From positions 1 to 40,312 of the forward strand of contig JBCCIS010000047.1 in the NCBI GenBank assembly GCA_039028155.1: a stretch of DNA of 40,312 nucleotides, in the 5' to 3' direction. Of this stretch, positions 16,157 through 28,810 are shown one piece after another (position 1 is the stretch's first letter; each line of letters begins with the position of its first letter). The stretch comes from Pseudomonadota bacterium (GTDB lineage: Bacteria > Pseudomonadota > Alphaproteobacteria > SP197). The notes under the pieces are model-generated. The model did not search any database. It saw nothing but the letters and a program-made list of their open reading frames with translations, and was not told where the DNA came from. A program made the position numbers and the translations under genes.

Positions 16157-17119
16157 ATGCCTATTAGATCGACCAAACAGCACTCAACACCCCGGATGGC
16201 CACCGCGCTCAGGGCAGGGGCCACGGGATGGGCGAAGGTTTCGGGCGAGATGGCCCCGGAAGTTTATGCCGGTGGCAAGACGACGCCGATGTTGCAGGCG
16301 GTCAATGGTGGCACCGGCACGGCCCCCCATGCGGTGTTGGCGACCGAGCGTTTTGACCTCAAGCCGTTGTCGCCGGAAGACGCGCCGTTGCTTGCCGAAC
16401 TGGGCGCGGATCCGGATGTCGTCAAGACGTTGATCTGCGACTGGTCGACGCTCGACCGGCGCCTCGCGATCACCCACGGTTGGATTGAACGGAACCAGGA
16501 AAACGGCATTTGGGGTGTCTTCGATCGCGATGGGCGATTCGGTGATATCGGTCAGTTCATCGGCTTTTGCGCCGTCGACGAGCCGCTCGAGCACGTCGGC
16601 CACGGCCCGGAGGTCTATTACGCCTTCGGCCGTCAGACCTGGGGCAAGGGCGTCGCGACCGAGGTCGTGGGTGCGGTCGTGCGCCACCTCTTCCGGCGTG
16701 GCGACATCGCGGCAGTCGAGGCGCTCGTGCTCGCCGGATTGAACCAGGCGTCGTGCCGGTTGCTCGAAAACCTCGGCATGCGCTTGATCGGTCGATACCC
16801 GCTCGTGGCCTATGCCGACAACCAGTGTGGCCCGACCATCCGCTATGAGCTCTGGCGAGTAACCACGGCAGCGTCATCGGTCGCCCTCAGGAACCTGGAA
16901 GAGGCGGCGTACAAGATTGGCCAGTTCGTCGCCGAGGGTGTGGGATCGAAGGAAGCCGTCACCGCTTCGCTCAGTGCCGCGGCCCAGTCCAACGGCTTGA
17001 TCGCCCAACTGGGCGAGGGCACGGTCATGGACATCATCGAGGAGAGCCTGGACGCCGGCCTCAAGGAAACCGGTTGGCTGCACTACCGCCTGGTCCGATG
17101 CGAGTGCCCTTGGCTGTGA
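16157..17119 (+). CDS. GNAT-family acetyltransferase with extra N- and C-terminal segments
   Basis: 320 residues from ATG 16157, five bases after GGAGGGG. Residues 62-232 are a RimJ/RimL-type GNAT domain: LATERFDLKPLSPEDAPLL, then YYAFGRQTWGKGVATEVV (acetyl-CoA pyrophosphate loop) and NQASCRLLENLGMRLIGR. Residues 1-60 are Gly/Ala/Thr-rich and unlike any GNAT part. Residues 248-306 form a helical module (EEAAYKIGQFVAEGV, then a Gln-Ser-Asn-Gly-Leu turn and IIEESLDAGL) that resembles the C-terminal helical region of phage and plasmid primases. The combination is unusual. The target is unknown. The 236 bases upstream (15921-16156) hold no other gene I can support. Confidence 0.85.
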   Translation: MPIRSTKQHSTPRMATALRAGATGWAKVSGEMAPEVYAGGKTTPMLQAVNGGTGTAPHAVLATERFDLKPLSPEDAPLLAELGADPDVVKTLICDWSTLDRRLAITHGWIERNQENGIWGVFDRDGRFGDIGQFIGFCAVDEPLEHVGHGPEVYYAFGRQTWGKGVATEVVGAVVRHLFRRGDIAAVEALVLAGLNQASCRLLENLGMRLIGRYPLVAYADNQCGPTIRYELWRVTTAASSVALRNLEEAAYKIGQFVAEGVGSKEAVTASLSAAAQSNGLIAQLGEGTVMDIIEESLDAGLKETGWLHYRLVRCECPWL

Positions 17120-17193
17120 TGTGACGCCCTGCCCACTGGCATCCATCGCGCTGATGCGTATGCTCGGGCCCGACAGGGCGCGGGGAGGTGCAC

Positions 17194-17964
17194 ATGGAAA
17201 TGTTCGGGTTGGCCGGCAAGGTCGCCATCGTGACGGGCGGCTCAAAGGGGATCGGACGAGCGATCGCCGAGCGCATGGCCGAGGCCGGCGCCAAGGTTGT
17301 GGTCTCAAGCCGCAAACTGGACAAGTGCCAGGAGGTCGCCGACGGCATCACGGCGGCCGGTGGCGAAGCAATCGCCGTCGCCTGCAATGTCTCCCACATC
17401 GATCAACTGGAGAACCTCGTCGACCAGACGATGAAGGCGTTCGGCAAGGTCGACATCCTGGTCGGCAACGCCGCGGTCAACCCGCACTACGGTCCGATGA
17501 CCGACATCGAGGAATCAGCCTTCGACAAGATTATGGACAGCAACATCAAGGCGAACCTGTGGCTCGCCCGCATGCTGCTGCCCCAGATGGCCGAACGCCG
17601 CGACGGCGTTGTGATCCTCTTGTCCAGCATCGCCGGCATCAAGGGCACCGACGATATCGGCGTCTACGGCATCTCCAAGGCCGCCGACAGCGCCATGGTC
17701 CGGAACCTCGCCGTCAGATGGGGCGAGCACAACATTCGCTGCAACGCCATCGCGCCCGGCCTGATCAAGACCGATTTCGCGCGGGCGCTCTGGGAAAACC
17801 CCGAACGGCGCGCCCAGGTCGAGGCAAGCTACCCGTTGCGCCGCCTGGGCGAGCCCGACGATATCGCCGGCGTGGCGGTTTTCCTGGCCTCGGCGGCCGG
17901 CAGCTACATCACCGGCCAAACAATTGTCGTTGATGGCGGCTCGACCATTGTTGCGAGCGTTTGA
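17194..17964 (+). CDS. Short-chain dehydrogenase/reductase (DHRS4/FabG-like)
   Basis: 256 residues from ATG 17194, chosen over GTG 17188 because GGAGG stands five bases before it. Classical SDR: TGGSKGIG (cofactor), NAAVNP (structural NNAG-type), catalytic Ser in LLSSIAG and YGISK, then PGLIKTDF. The sequence resembles DHRS4-like carbonyl reductases and 3-oxoacyl-ACP reductases. In this neighbourhood of acyl-CoA enzymes, a hydroxyacyl-CoA or carbonyl substrate is plausible, but the substrate cannot be read from the sequence. It starts 74 bases after the GNAT gene and 56 bases before the MsrA start. Confidence 0.88.
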   Translation: MEMFGLAGKVAIVTGGSKGIGRAIAERMAEAGAKVVVSSRKLDKCQEVADGITAAGGEAIAVACNVSHIDQLENLVDQTMKAFGKVDILVGNAAVNPHYGPMTDIEESAFDKIMDSNIKANLWLARMLLPQMAERRDGVVILLSSIAGIKGTDDIGVYGISKAADSAMVRNLAVRWGEHNIRCNAIAPGLIKTDFARALWENPERRAQVEASYPLRRLGEPDDIAGVAVFLASAAGSYITGQTIVVDGGSTIVASV

Positions 17965-18020
17965 CCCGGGTACCCTCCGTCACCATCTCTGGGGTGATGA
18001 GCAGTGTGAGGAACGAATCC

Positions 18021-18497
18021 ATGGTCAAGGCGACATTCGCAGCGGGTTGTTTCTGGAGCCCGGAGGAGACCTTCAGCCAGATCACCGGCGTGACGGCGAC
18101 CCAGGTCGGCTATATTGGCGGCACGCTGGATAATCCGACCTATGAAGCCGTGTGCAGCGGCACGACCGGCCACGCAGAGGCGGTCGAGATCGAGTTCGAT
18201 CCCCAGCGCATTACCTATGACGAGCTGCTCGATGTCTTCTGGTCGATCCATGATCCCACAACCAAGGACCGCCAGGGACCAGATGTCGGAAGCCAGTACC
18301 GCTCGGCGATCTTTGTCCATGACACCGACCAACGCGCCGCGGCCGAAGCGTCGATGAGGGCGCGGCAAGACGCACGTACCGATGACCGTTCCATCGTCAC
18401 GCAGATCGTCGACGCACCGACCTTCTGGCCGGCCGAAGACTATCACCAGAGGTTCCTGGAAAAGCGCCGCAGCAAGTTCGGCGGCCTGTTCGGCTAA
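18021..18497 (+). CDS. msrA: Peptide methionine-(S)-sulfoxide reductase
   Basis: 158 residues from ATG 18021, with GAGGAA upstream. The catalytic GCFW motif (C10) is followed by SPEE, keeping the Glu that stabilises the sulfoxide, and the family blocks GYIGG, GHAEAVEIEFDP, VGSQYRSAIF and FWPAEDYHQRFLEK are all intact. MsrA reduces methionine-S-sulfoxide in proteins using thioredoxin. Only C10 and C45 (EAVCSG) are visible, so a resolving Cys near the C terminus is missing. The enzyme may resolve through another Cys or directly with a reductant. It ends one base before the convergent kinase gene. Confidence 0.92.
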   Translation: MVKATFAAGCFWSPEETFSQITGVTATQVGYIGGTLDNPTYEAVCSGTTGHAEAVEIEFDPQRITYDELLDVFWSIHDPTTKDRQGPDVGSQYRSAIFVHDTDQRAAAEASMRARQDARTDDRSIVTQIVDAPTFWPAEDYHQRFLEKRRSKFGGLFG

Positions 18498-18498
18498 C

Positions 18499-19578
18499 CT
18501 ACGCGGCGGCTGACGCCTTCGCCTTGTCGATCAGGGCGCGCACGCGTTCGTCCATGACGGCGAACCGCTCGTCCTGGGTCTGGCCGCGCAGGTAGCGGAT
18601 ATAGATCTGCTGCACGATCACGGCGATCTTGAACGCACCAAACACCTCGTACCAAGTAAGGCGCGAGAGGTCGAAGCCCGTCCGCTCGCCGTAGGCCTCT
18701 CTAATCTCCTGTCGGGTCGGAAAGCCCGGACGGTCGGTGGGCATCCACGCGGCCTTGCGTTGTAGCTCGCTGTCGGTGGTTTCGGCCCAGTAATTCAGCA
18801 GGTTGGCGAGATCGAGCAGCGGATCGCCACGTGTGCACATGTCCCAGTCGAGCACGGCGACCGCGCGCGCCGGATCGTCATGGGCGACCATGATGTTGTC
18901 GAGCTTGAAGTCGTTATGGACCAGCGTGACCTGATCGGAGGCCGGGATGTCCGCCTCAATCCAGCCGATCAAGTCGCTGGCGTCCGGCGCGTGTTCGTCG
19001 ACGGCGGCATGCCAGCGTTTCACCCAACCGCCGACTTGCCGCTCGACAAATCCCTCCGGGCGGCCAAGGTCGTTAAGACCGACGCCTTGCGGATCGACCC
19101 GGTGAAAGTCCGCCAGACTGTCCACGATCATGCGGCCGATCCGCTGGCAGAGTGAGGGGTCACTGTCGATGACCGTCGTGTTGTTGGCGCGGATGACGAA
19201 GCCATCGCGCCGTTCCATCACGTGAAAGTCGACGCCCAGAATATCGGGGTCGGTGCATAGCACGAAGCTACGTGGCGCCAATGGATAGGCGCGCCACAGG
19301 TCCTTCAGGACACGATGCTCGCGCGTCATGTCGTGCGCGCTGGGTGCCACCGGACCCAGTGGCGGTCGACGCAGGACAAACTCGTTGTCGGCAAATGACA
19401 GGAGGTAGGTCAGGTTGGCGTGGCCACCACCGAACTGACGGACGCTAAGCGGACCGTCGGCGCCCTCCAGGTTGTCGCGCAGCCACGGTTCCAACCGGGT
19501 GAGATCAAGCGTTTCGTCCGCCCGGACGTCGATCGTTTCGGGATCGGTCACGCCGTCCGTTTCATGCGGCGGTGCCAT
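18499..19578 (-). CDS. APH-fold phosphotransferase, ACAD10/11-type
   Basis: 359 residues with the aminoglycoside-phosphotransferase fold: QFGGGHANLTYLL near the N terminus, FVLRRPPLGP (ATP-binding Arg/Lys region), the catalytic LVHNDFKLDNIMV (His-Asn-Asp and downstream Asn) and VLDWDMCTRGDPLLDLANLL (metal-binding Asp). This subgroup is usually found beside acyl-CoA dehydrogenases; in animals ACAD10/11 use such a kinase domain to phosphorylate 4-hydroxyacyl-CoAs. It is last in the minus-strand beta-oxidation cluster, 32 bases behind thiolase, so a similar role in hydroxy-acid degradation is a reasonable inference. Not an antibiotic resistance gene by context. Confidence 0.88.
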   Translation of the reverse strand: MAPPHETDGVTDPETIDVRADETLDLTRLEPWLRDNLEGADGPLSVRQFGGGHANLTYLLSFADNEFVLRRPPLGPVAPSAHDMTREHRVLKDLWRAYPLAPRSFVLCTDPDILGVDFHVMERRDGFVIRANNTTVIDSDPSLCQRIGRMIVDSLADFHRVDPQGVGLNDLGRPEGFVERQVGGWVKRWHAAVDEHAPDASDLIGWIEADIPASDQVTLVHNDFKLDNIMVAHDDPARAVAVLDWDMCTRGDPLLDLANLLNYWAETTDSELQRKAAWMPTDRPGFPTRQEIREAYGERTGFDLSRLTWYEVFGAFKIAVIVQQIYIRYLRGQTQDERFAVMDERVRALIDKAKASAAA

Positions 19579-19610
19579 GGGTGGCGTCTCAGGCTTCGAT
19601 CAGCAAACTG

Positions 19611-20795
<1,185 letters not shown>

Positions 20796-20798
20796 GGT

Positions 20799-22904
<2,106 letters not shown>

Positions 22905-22948
22905 GAGCTTCTCCCGCAACTGCGAAGTAAGTGTCTTAGTTGCCGCTG

Positions 22949-23017
22949 CCGGCCCATTCCCCCGCCCGGCCACGCCGAGGATGCTGCCATGGGTGGCCGG
23001 GCGGGGGAGTGGGCTGG
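22949..23017. repeat. Long inverted repeat, copy 1 of a dispersed element
   Basis: Arms 22949-22973 and 22993-23017 pair over 25 bp with only two G-U positions; the 19-base loop holds GAGGATGCTGCCATGG. It lies in the 183-base gap between the acyl-CoA dehydrogenase and the hydratase/dehydrogenase gene of one operon. The same 16-base core occurs in reverse complement at 36374-36389 within a similar palindrome. This suggests a REP- or MITE-like intergenic repeat. Confidence 0.8.
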
Positions 23018-23087
23018 TGCCGTTCCACGAACGTGGAAAGAACAACTGTTGTGCGGTGCAGCACGCTAGAGCACGCGCCGCCCGCAA

Positions 23088-24302
23088 TCAACGCCGCTGG
23101 GATGCCTGGCGACGGTATTCCTCCTTCGAGATGACTCCGCGATGGACCTCGTCTGGCCCGTCGGCGAAGCGGATCGTGCGCGCGTACATCCAGGCATGCG
23201 CCAGGAAAAAGTCCTGGCTGATGCCGGCGGCGCCGTGGGCCTGAATGGCGCGGTCAATCACCGTTTGCGCGACATTGGGCGCGACCACTTTGATCATCGA
23301 AATCTCCGAGCGCGCCTCCTTGTTGCCGACCTTGTCCATCATGTCGGCGGCCTTCAACGTGAGCAGCCGGGCCTGGTCAATTTCCATGCGCGAGTTGGCG
23401 ATGTCGGCGCGGATGGTGTCGCGGGTGGCCAGCGGCCGGCCAAAGGCGACACGGTCCTCGACGCGATGGCACATGGCTTCAAGCGCGCGTTCGGCCAGAC
23501 CGACCAGGCGCATGCAGTGGTGAATGCGGCCCGGCCCAAGCCGGCCCTGCGCAATCTCGAAACCGCGGCCTTCGCCCAGCAGCAGATTGCTGGCCGGCAC
23601 CCGCACGTCTTCAAAGGTCAGTTCCATGTGACCATGGGGTGCGTGATCGTTGCCGAAGACGGTCATCGGACGGACCACCGAGACGCCGGGTGTATCCATG
23701 GGCACCAGGATCATCGACTGTTGTTTGTGGCGCTCGGCACTTGGGTCGGTCTTGCCCATGAAGATCAGGATCTTGCAGCGCGGGTCGCCGGATCCGGAAA
23801 TCCACCACTTGCGCCCGTTGATGACGTAGTCGTCACCGTCACGCTCGATCCGCGACTCGATGTTGGTGGCGTCGGACGAGGCGACTTGCGGTTCGGTCAT
23901 GGCGAAGGCCGAGCGGATCTCGCCGGCGAGCAGGGGCTCCAGCCACTGCTCCTTCTGTTCCTCGGTCCCGTAGCGCTCCAGCACCTCCATGTTGCCGGTA
24001 TCCGGTGCCGAGCAGTTGAAGGCCTCCGGTGCGATGAAGCTGCGGCCCATGGTTTCGCACAAGGGCGCGTATTCGAGATTGCTGAGACCAAACCCGCGTT
24101 CGCTGTCTGGCAGGAACATGTTCCACAGCCCCTCGGCGCGCGCCTTTTTTTTCAGCTCGTCAATAACAGGCGGGACATGGTTCCAACCGCCGTCGCGGGC
24201 CTGATCCTCATAGACATGCTCGTTGGGATAGATGTGCTCGGCCATGAAGTCGCCGATGCGCTTCGTCAGGTCCTTGACCTTGTCCGAATAGTCGAAGTCC
24301 AT
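23088..24302 (-). CDS. Acyl-CoA dehydrogenase (ACAD10/11-like)
   Basis: 404 residues with [18 protein letters not shown] (FAD/substrate binding), [16 protein letters not shown], and [19 protein letters not shown]. The C terminus has [18 protein letters not shown] and a characteristic [20 protein letters not shown] motif. This matches the ACAD10/11 type, bacterial homologues of which act on medium to long or hydroxylated acyl-CoAs. The kinase gene at 18499-19578 is the other half of the animal ACAD10/11 fusion, so the two are probably functionally linked. It precedes the hydratase gene by 183 bases and follows the ligase by 66. Confidence 0.93.
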   Translation of the reverse strand: MDFDYSDKVKDLTKRIGDFMAEHIYPNEHVYEDQARDGGWNHVPPVIDELKKKARAEGLWNMFLPDSERGFGLSNLEYAPLCETMGRSFIAPEAFNCSAPDTGNMEVLERYGTEEQKEQWLEPLLAGEIRSAFAMTEPQVASSDATNIESRIERDGDDYVINGRKWWISGSGDPRCKILIFMGKTDPSAERHKQQSMILVPMDTPGVSVVRPMTVFGNDHAPHGHMELTFEDVRVPASNLLLGEGRGFEIAQGRLGPGRIHHCMRLVGLAERALEAMCHRVEDRVAFGRPLATRDTIRADIANSRMEIDQARLLTLKAADMMDKVGNKEARSEISMIKVVAPNVAQTVIDRAIQAHGAAGISQDFFLAHAWMYARTIRFADGPDEVHRGVISKEEYRRQASQRR

Positions 24303-24368
24303 GCTGATACCTCTGGGCGGGGGTGCCCGTCTGACGGGGAGGGGGTCGCGCCCTGGAAAAGGCGAGAC

Positions 24369-26003
24369 CTAGATGGTCGGTAGTTTATGATCTTTGAAAC
24401 GCTCGCGCAGTTGCAGTTTGGAGACTTTGCCGGTCGCGGTATGCGGCAGCTCGTCGACGAATGCGATGTCGTCGGGCATCCACCACTTGGCGACCTGTCC
24501 ATCCAGATGCGCGCGTACACCGTCGGCGGTCAAGTTACTGCCATCGCGTGACACGATGACCAGCATGGGTCGCTCGGTCCATTTCGGATGGGGCATGGCG
24601 ATCGCGGCGGCCTCTTCCACGTCCGGATGCCCCATGACCGCGCTTTCAAGGTCGATCGAACTGATCCACTCGCCGCCCGATTTGATAAGGTCCTTGGTGC
24701 GGTCGGTGATCTGCAATAGCGACTCATCGTCAATTGTCGCGACATCGCCGGTGCGGAACCAACCGTCCTCGGTGATCGCAGCCTTAGACGCCTCATCGTC
24801 GTTGTAGTAACCACTGGCGATCCATGGGCCGCGGCATACCAGCTCGCCGGACGACTCGCCGTCATGGGCGACGTCCTTGTGGTCGTCGTCCAGGATACGA
24901 AGCTCGACGCCAAAAAGGCGACGCTGTTTCATTTTGCGGGCGTAGCGGGTGTCTTCGCCAAGCTCGGCGAACCCTGGTCCCTCGCCGCCGGCGGCACAGA
25001 CCGGGCTGGTTTCGGTCATGCCCCAGCCTTGGACATAGGTGATGCCGTGGTCTTCTTCATAGGCTTTGATCATGGAAAGCGGCGCCGCTGCACCGCCGCT
25101 GACCAACACGAAGCCCGGCGGCAGTTTCGTGCCTGTTTCGTTCAGGTGGTTCAACAAGCCCAGCCATATGGTGGGCACACCGAGCGTCAGATTGACGTTT
25201 TCGCTATCGAACAGCTCAACAAGACTGGCGGGATCCAAACGAAATCCCGGCATGACCATCTTGGCGCCGCAGATCGGCGCGGCATAGGCCTGACCCCAGG
25301 CCTGGACGTGGAACATGGGAACGACTGGCAGCACGCATGTCGCTGAGTCCATGGTCAACGTGCCGGCGGCCAGAAGCCCCATCGCATGAAGCACGGTCGA
25401 GCGGTGGCTATAGAGCGCGCCCTTGGGGTTGCCTGTGGTGCCCGAGGTGTAACACATGGCGGCCGCCGTGTTCTCGTCGAACAGCGGCCAGTCATAGCTC
25501 TCCGGCTGACCTTCCAGGAGATCCTCGTAGCACATGGCGTTCTTCAGGCTGGTCTCCGGCATATGCTCCCGATCGGTCATGACGACATAGCCTTCGACCT
25601 TGGGGAACTTATCCGCCAATCCCTCCAGCAGTTCGACGAGGTTCAGGTCGACAAAGATGAAGCGGTCTTCGGCGTGGTTGACGATGTACTCCAACTGGTC
25701 GTGAAACAGACGCGGGTTGACCGTATGGCAGACCGCGCCGATGCCAGAGATGCCGTAATAGAGTTCGACATGGCGGTAGGTGTTCCAGGCGAAGGTGGCA
25801 ATCCGGTCGCCCGGTTCGACACCAAGCGCGATGAGCGCGTGCGCCAACTGTTGCGTCCGCGCATAACAATCGCGGTAGGTGTAGCGATGGATCGGCCCCT
25901 CAACCGTGCGGGTCACGATCTCCTGCTCGCCGTGCGCCTGGGCCGCATGCGCCAAGATCCCGGAGATCATCAGCGGCGTATCCATCATCTGTCCGCGCAA
26001 CAT
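24369..26003 (-). CDS. Acyl-CoA ligase, medium-chain/DmdB-AlkK type
   Basis: 544 residues from ATG 26003 with GGGGAGG upstream; the longer frame runs into the ABC-F gene and is not credible. AMP-binding motifs: CYTSGTTGNPKGALYSHRST, GWGMTETSP, and the C-terminal GWFRTGDVATIDDES and TATGKVSKLQLRERF with the acyl-adenylate Lys. The N-terminal VTRTVEGPIHRYTYRDCYAR and YHVQAWG-like MFHVQAWGQAYAAPICGAK resemble medium-chain fatty-acid ligases and methylmercaptopropionate-CoA ligase (DmdB). It activates the acid entering the downstream beta-oxidation enzymes. DmdB function is possible but no DmdA, C or D gene is identifiable. Confidence 0.92.
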   Translation of the reverse strand: MLRGQMMDTPLMISGILAHAAQAHGEQEIVTRTVEGPIHRYTYRDCYARTQQLAHALIALGVEPGDRIATFAWNTYRHVELYYGISGIGAVCHTVNPRLFHDQLEYIVNHAEDRFIFVDLNLVELLEGLADKFPKVEGYVVMTDREHMPETSLKNAMCYEDLLEGQPESYDWPLFDENTAAAMCYTSGTTGNPKGALYSHRSTVLHAMGLLAAGTLTMDSATCVLPVVPMFHVQAWGQAYAAPICGAKMVMPGFRLDPASLVELFDSENVNLTLGVPTIWLGLLNHLNETGTKLPPGFVLVSGGAAAPLSMIKAYEEDHGITYVQGWGMTETSPVCAAGGEGPGFAELGEDTRYARKMKQRRLFGVELRILDDDHKDVAHDGESSGELVCRGPWIASGYYNDDEASKAAITEDGWFRTGDVATIDDESLLQITDRTKDLIKSGGEWISSIDLESAVMGHPDVEEAAAIAMPHPKWTERPMLVIVSRDGSNLTADGVRAHLDGQVAKWWMPDDIAFVDELPHTATGKVSKLQLRERFKDHKLPTI

Positions 26004-26121
26004 GGTCTTCTTGCCTCCCCGGGCCCGTTTCATTTTGGCGAATGATAGCGCCATGGCACCCAACTTCCAGGACCAACAAACGGAAATTTGCCGATTTGCT
26101 CGCTCAGTTCGGCCGAGAGCC

Positions 26122-27714
26122 TCAGCGTTGCTCGCCCAGATCGATACGCCGCTCGATCCGGATGGCAGACAGGAAGTCCTCGTCGTGGCTGGCGACCAGC
26201 AGCGCGCCGTCGAAGTCGGCAAGCGCGGCCTCGATGACGGCGATGGAGTCGAGATCGAGATGGTTGGTCGGCTCATCGAGCACGATCAGTTGCGGTGCTT
26301 CGTGTCCGCCCAGCACGACGGCCAGGGCGGCACGTAGACGTTCACCGCCACTGAGCACTTCGACCCTTTTCAGAGCCGCATCGTTGCGGAAGAGGAAACG
26401 CGCAAGCATGGCGCGGGCGGTGTTCTCCGGCTGGTCAGGGTTGAGGTGCCGAAAGTTCTCCAGGATCGACAGGCCCGGGTCCAGCAGGGCGACGTTCTGG
26501 TCCAGCATGACGATCCGGCATCCCCGGCGCACGGTGCCGCCGCCGCATTCCAGGTCGCCGGTGACCAGACGAAGCAGGGTCGACTTGCCGGCGCCGTTCG
26601 GCCCCGTAACTGCAAGCCGCTCCGGCCCAACAAGTGTGAGCGACACGTCCGACAACACGGTCTTGCCATCGGGTGTTCTCCAGCAAACCTCCTCTAGGGT
26701 GAGCAGGCGCTTGTTGGACGGCGTGTTCGATGATGGCAGTGTGATGTTGAGAGATCTGAGGACCTCGACGTCTTCCCGTGCGGCAGTGACTGCGGCGGTC
26801 GCTTCCTCACGCTTGCGTGCTGTCAAGCTGGTGCCGCGATCCATCGACTGTTCGCTCTTCTCTTTCTTGAAGTCGTATGCGGATTTGGAGTGGCTTCTGC
26901 TGGTCCGCTCGTGACGTCCCCGGCTGTCGCTGCGTGCCTTGCGCTCGGTAGCCTGCTGGATCTCTCGGTTTACCTGAACAAGGTGCCGTTCGGCGACGGC
27001 CAGGCGGTGCTCGGCAGCGTCGCGTTCCTCGGCCTTGCGTTCGGCATAGAGATCCCAGTTGCCGCCGTAGACGCGGGCGCCGAGACCGGAGAGCTCGACA
27101 ATCCGATCCATGCGGCGCAACAGTTCGCGGTCGTGACTGACGACGACAGCACCGCCTTTCCAGGCGCTTAGCATGTCGGCGACGATGGCGCGCCCATCCT
27201 TGTCCAGGTTGTTCGTCGGTTCGTCCAGCAGCAGCAGGTCGGGCTCGGTGAACATCAGGGCGGCGAGGGCGACTCGGGTGGCCTGACCGCCGCTCAGCGT
27301 GTCGAGCTGGCGGTCCAGCGCGATGTCGGATAGTCCCGCATCGGCCAATGCCGTCATGGCACGGGGCTCGACTGTCCAGTCTGCGTTGTCCAAGTCACCG
27401 TCGAGCGTTGCGCCCGACTCGATTCGCACCAGGCGTTCCAGCGCGGCGGTTATGGCGAAGGTGTCGGCAATCGTCTGCGTCGCCGGCGGGCCGCTTTGCT
27501 GATGCAGCATGCTGATGGTGCCGGAGGCATGGAACGTCCCTGACGTCGGCGCGATCTCGCCCGCCATGATCCGCAACAAGGTGGTCTTGCCGATGCCGTT
27601 GCGGCCGATCAGGCCGGTTCGCTCGGCACCAAAAGAAAGGTTGATGTTGTCGAGGAGGGTTGACCCGTCAGGCGTCGACCAGGAAACGTCTCTGAGTTCG
27701 ATGTGGGAGGACAT
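26122..27714 (-). CDS. ABC-F family ATPase
   Basis: 530 residues with two ABC domains and no membrane segment. First half: GRNGIGKTTLL (Walker A), TLSGGQATRVALAAL (signature), LLLLDEPTNNLDKDGR. Second half: GPNGAGKSTLLRLV, VLSGGERLRAALAVVL and LIVLDEPTNHLDLDS. The linker (about 230-330) is charged, Arg/Lys/Ser-rich and helical, as in translation-acting ABC-F proteins. These proteins bind the ribosome rather than transport. Whether this one confers drug protection or acts in general translation cannot be read from the sequence. It lies 118 bases upstream of the acyl-CoA ligase on the same strand. Confidence 0.92.
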   Translation of the reverse strand: MSSHIELRDVSWSTPDGSTLLDNINLSFGAERTGLIGRNGIGKTTLLRIMAGEIAPTSGTFHASGTISMLHQQSGPPATQTIADTFAITAALERLVRIESGATLDGDLDNADWTVEPRAMTALADAGLSDIALDRQLDTLSGGQATRVALAALMFTEPDLLLLDEPTNNLDKDGRAIVADMLSAWKGGAVVVSHDRELLRRMDRIVELSGLGARVYGGNWDLYAERKAEERDAAEHRLAVAERHLVQVNREIQQATERKARSDSRGRHERTSRSHSKSAYDFKKEKSEQSMDRGTSLTARKREEATAAVTAAREDVEVLRSLNITLPSSNTPSNKRLLTLEEVCWRTPDGKTVLSDVSLTLVGPERLAVTGPNGAGKSTLLRLVTGDLECGGGTVRRGCRIVMLDQNVALLDPGLSILENFRHLNPDQPENTARAMLARFLFRNDAALKRVEVLSGGERLRAALAVVLGGHEAPQLIVLDEPTNHLDLDSIAVIEAALADFDGALLVASHDEDFLSAIRIERRIDLGEQR

Positions 27715-27856
27715 GGCAATACGATGCGTGATGAACGATGTGGGGTTCGAAGGTCTGCATCGTGTTGCACAACATCGGCCGCTCCCTTGTCTCTGAGCAC
27801 GTGAGTCAGAATCCGTGACTACATGGTTAGGGGGGCGTGGTCAAATGGGCGGCCGC

Positions 27857-28792
27857 TCAGCGACTGACGTCACGTAGCGCGCGTATCTGGACCGCCAAGA
27901 CGCCGATCATGATCACGACACCGCCGAACAGATGAAAGAGTGTCGGCCTGGCGCCGAAGGCCATGGCGATGAGGACGGCGATGACCGGCACGAAGTTGAC
28001 GTAGATCGCCATCATCGTGACGCCAAGCCGGCTGACTCCAGTATGCCATGTCAGGTTGCCGATACCGATTGGCACGATCCCGATGAAGAGCGCCAGCGCG
28101 ATGGTCGTCAGGTTGATCGGCAGGCGCACGTCGTAAAGGCCCGTCGTTGCCAGCACGATCACGATGCCGGTCAGAATGAGCCCGCCGGGTAGCATGGAGA
28201 ACGCCGCAATCTCGAGCTGACTGAACCCTTTAAGAAGACGCTGGCAGGCGACGGAGTACCACGTCCACGAAATCAGGCTCAGCACCATAAAACCCTCGCC
28301 GCCGGTGAAGTTGGCGTCGTCGAGGCGGCCGAGCGTCAGGATGACGCCGCCGACGCAGGCGAACACGATGCCGATGACGATGCCCGGCTGAAGCGGCACG
28401 CGAAACGCGACCCACGACGTCACCGCCGCAATGATCGGGCCGGTGGCGTAAATGATAGCAACGGCCACGGAGCCGGCCAGCGAGACCGCGAGCGTCGTCA
28501 ACGTCGACGAGCAGACCGGCCCGAAGAACCCCAGCACGATCATGTGACGCCACGGCAGCGTGCGACGCAGCGGAAACTGCCGTTGCCGAAGCGCCAGCAG
28601 CGTCAAGAGCGCCATGGAACCGATCAGCTGGCGTGCGGCGGTCGTCGAAAAGATATCCCAGTGGCGCAGCAACTGCTCGACAAGCGGAAAAATCGTGCCC
28701 CAAACGAAGATGGTGACCAGCGCCGCGCTGTTGCCGAGCAACAGGTCGCGGCGTTCCGGTCGATGGGCATCGTCTGGTTCACCACTTGTCAC
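27857..28792 (-). CDS. DMT-superfamily (EamA) transporter
   Basis: 311 residues with two EamA repeats, about ten hydrophobic helices, and a short cytoplasmic N terminus rich in Asp/Arg. Conserved parts include ALVTIFVWGTIFPLVEQLL at the start, and VNFVPVIAVLIAMAFGARPT in the second repeat. EamA proteins usually export metabolites or amino acids. It begins 18 bases after the stop of the trimethylamine-dehydrogenase-like gene on the same strand, so it is likely to move that enzyme's substrate or product. Between it and the ABC-F gene (27715-27856) I see nothing but a short untranslated gap. Confidence 0.9.
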   Translation of the reverse strand: MTSGEPDDAHRPERRDLLLGNSAALVTIFVWGTIFPLVEQLLRHWDIFSTTAARQLIGSMALLTLLALRQRQFPLRRTLPWRHMIVLGFFGPVCSSTLTTLAVSLAGSVAVAIIYATGPIIAAVTSWVAFRVPLQPGIVIGIVFACVGGVILTLGRLDDANFTGGEGFMVLSLISWTWYSVACQRLLKGFSQLEIAAFSMLPGGLILTGIVIVLATTGLYDVRLPINLTTIALALFIGIVPIGIGNLTWHTGVSRLGVTMMAIYVNFVPVIAVLIAMAFGARPTLFHLFGGVVIMIGVLAVQIRALRDVSR

Positions 28793-28810
28793 AGGAGATG
28801 TCCGGACCGG

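Noticed and set aside
18499-19578. Aminoglycoside resistance kinase
   Set aside because: The fold is shared, but sequence type and position in a beta-oxidation operon fit the ACAD10/11-type kinase.
23142-24383. 413-codon plus-strand frame opposite the acyl-CoA dehydrogenase
   Set aside because: Antisense shadow; composition rich in His/Arg/Gly and no domain.
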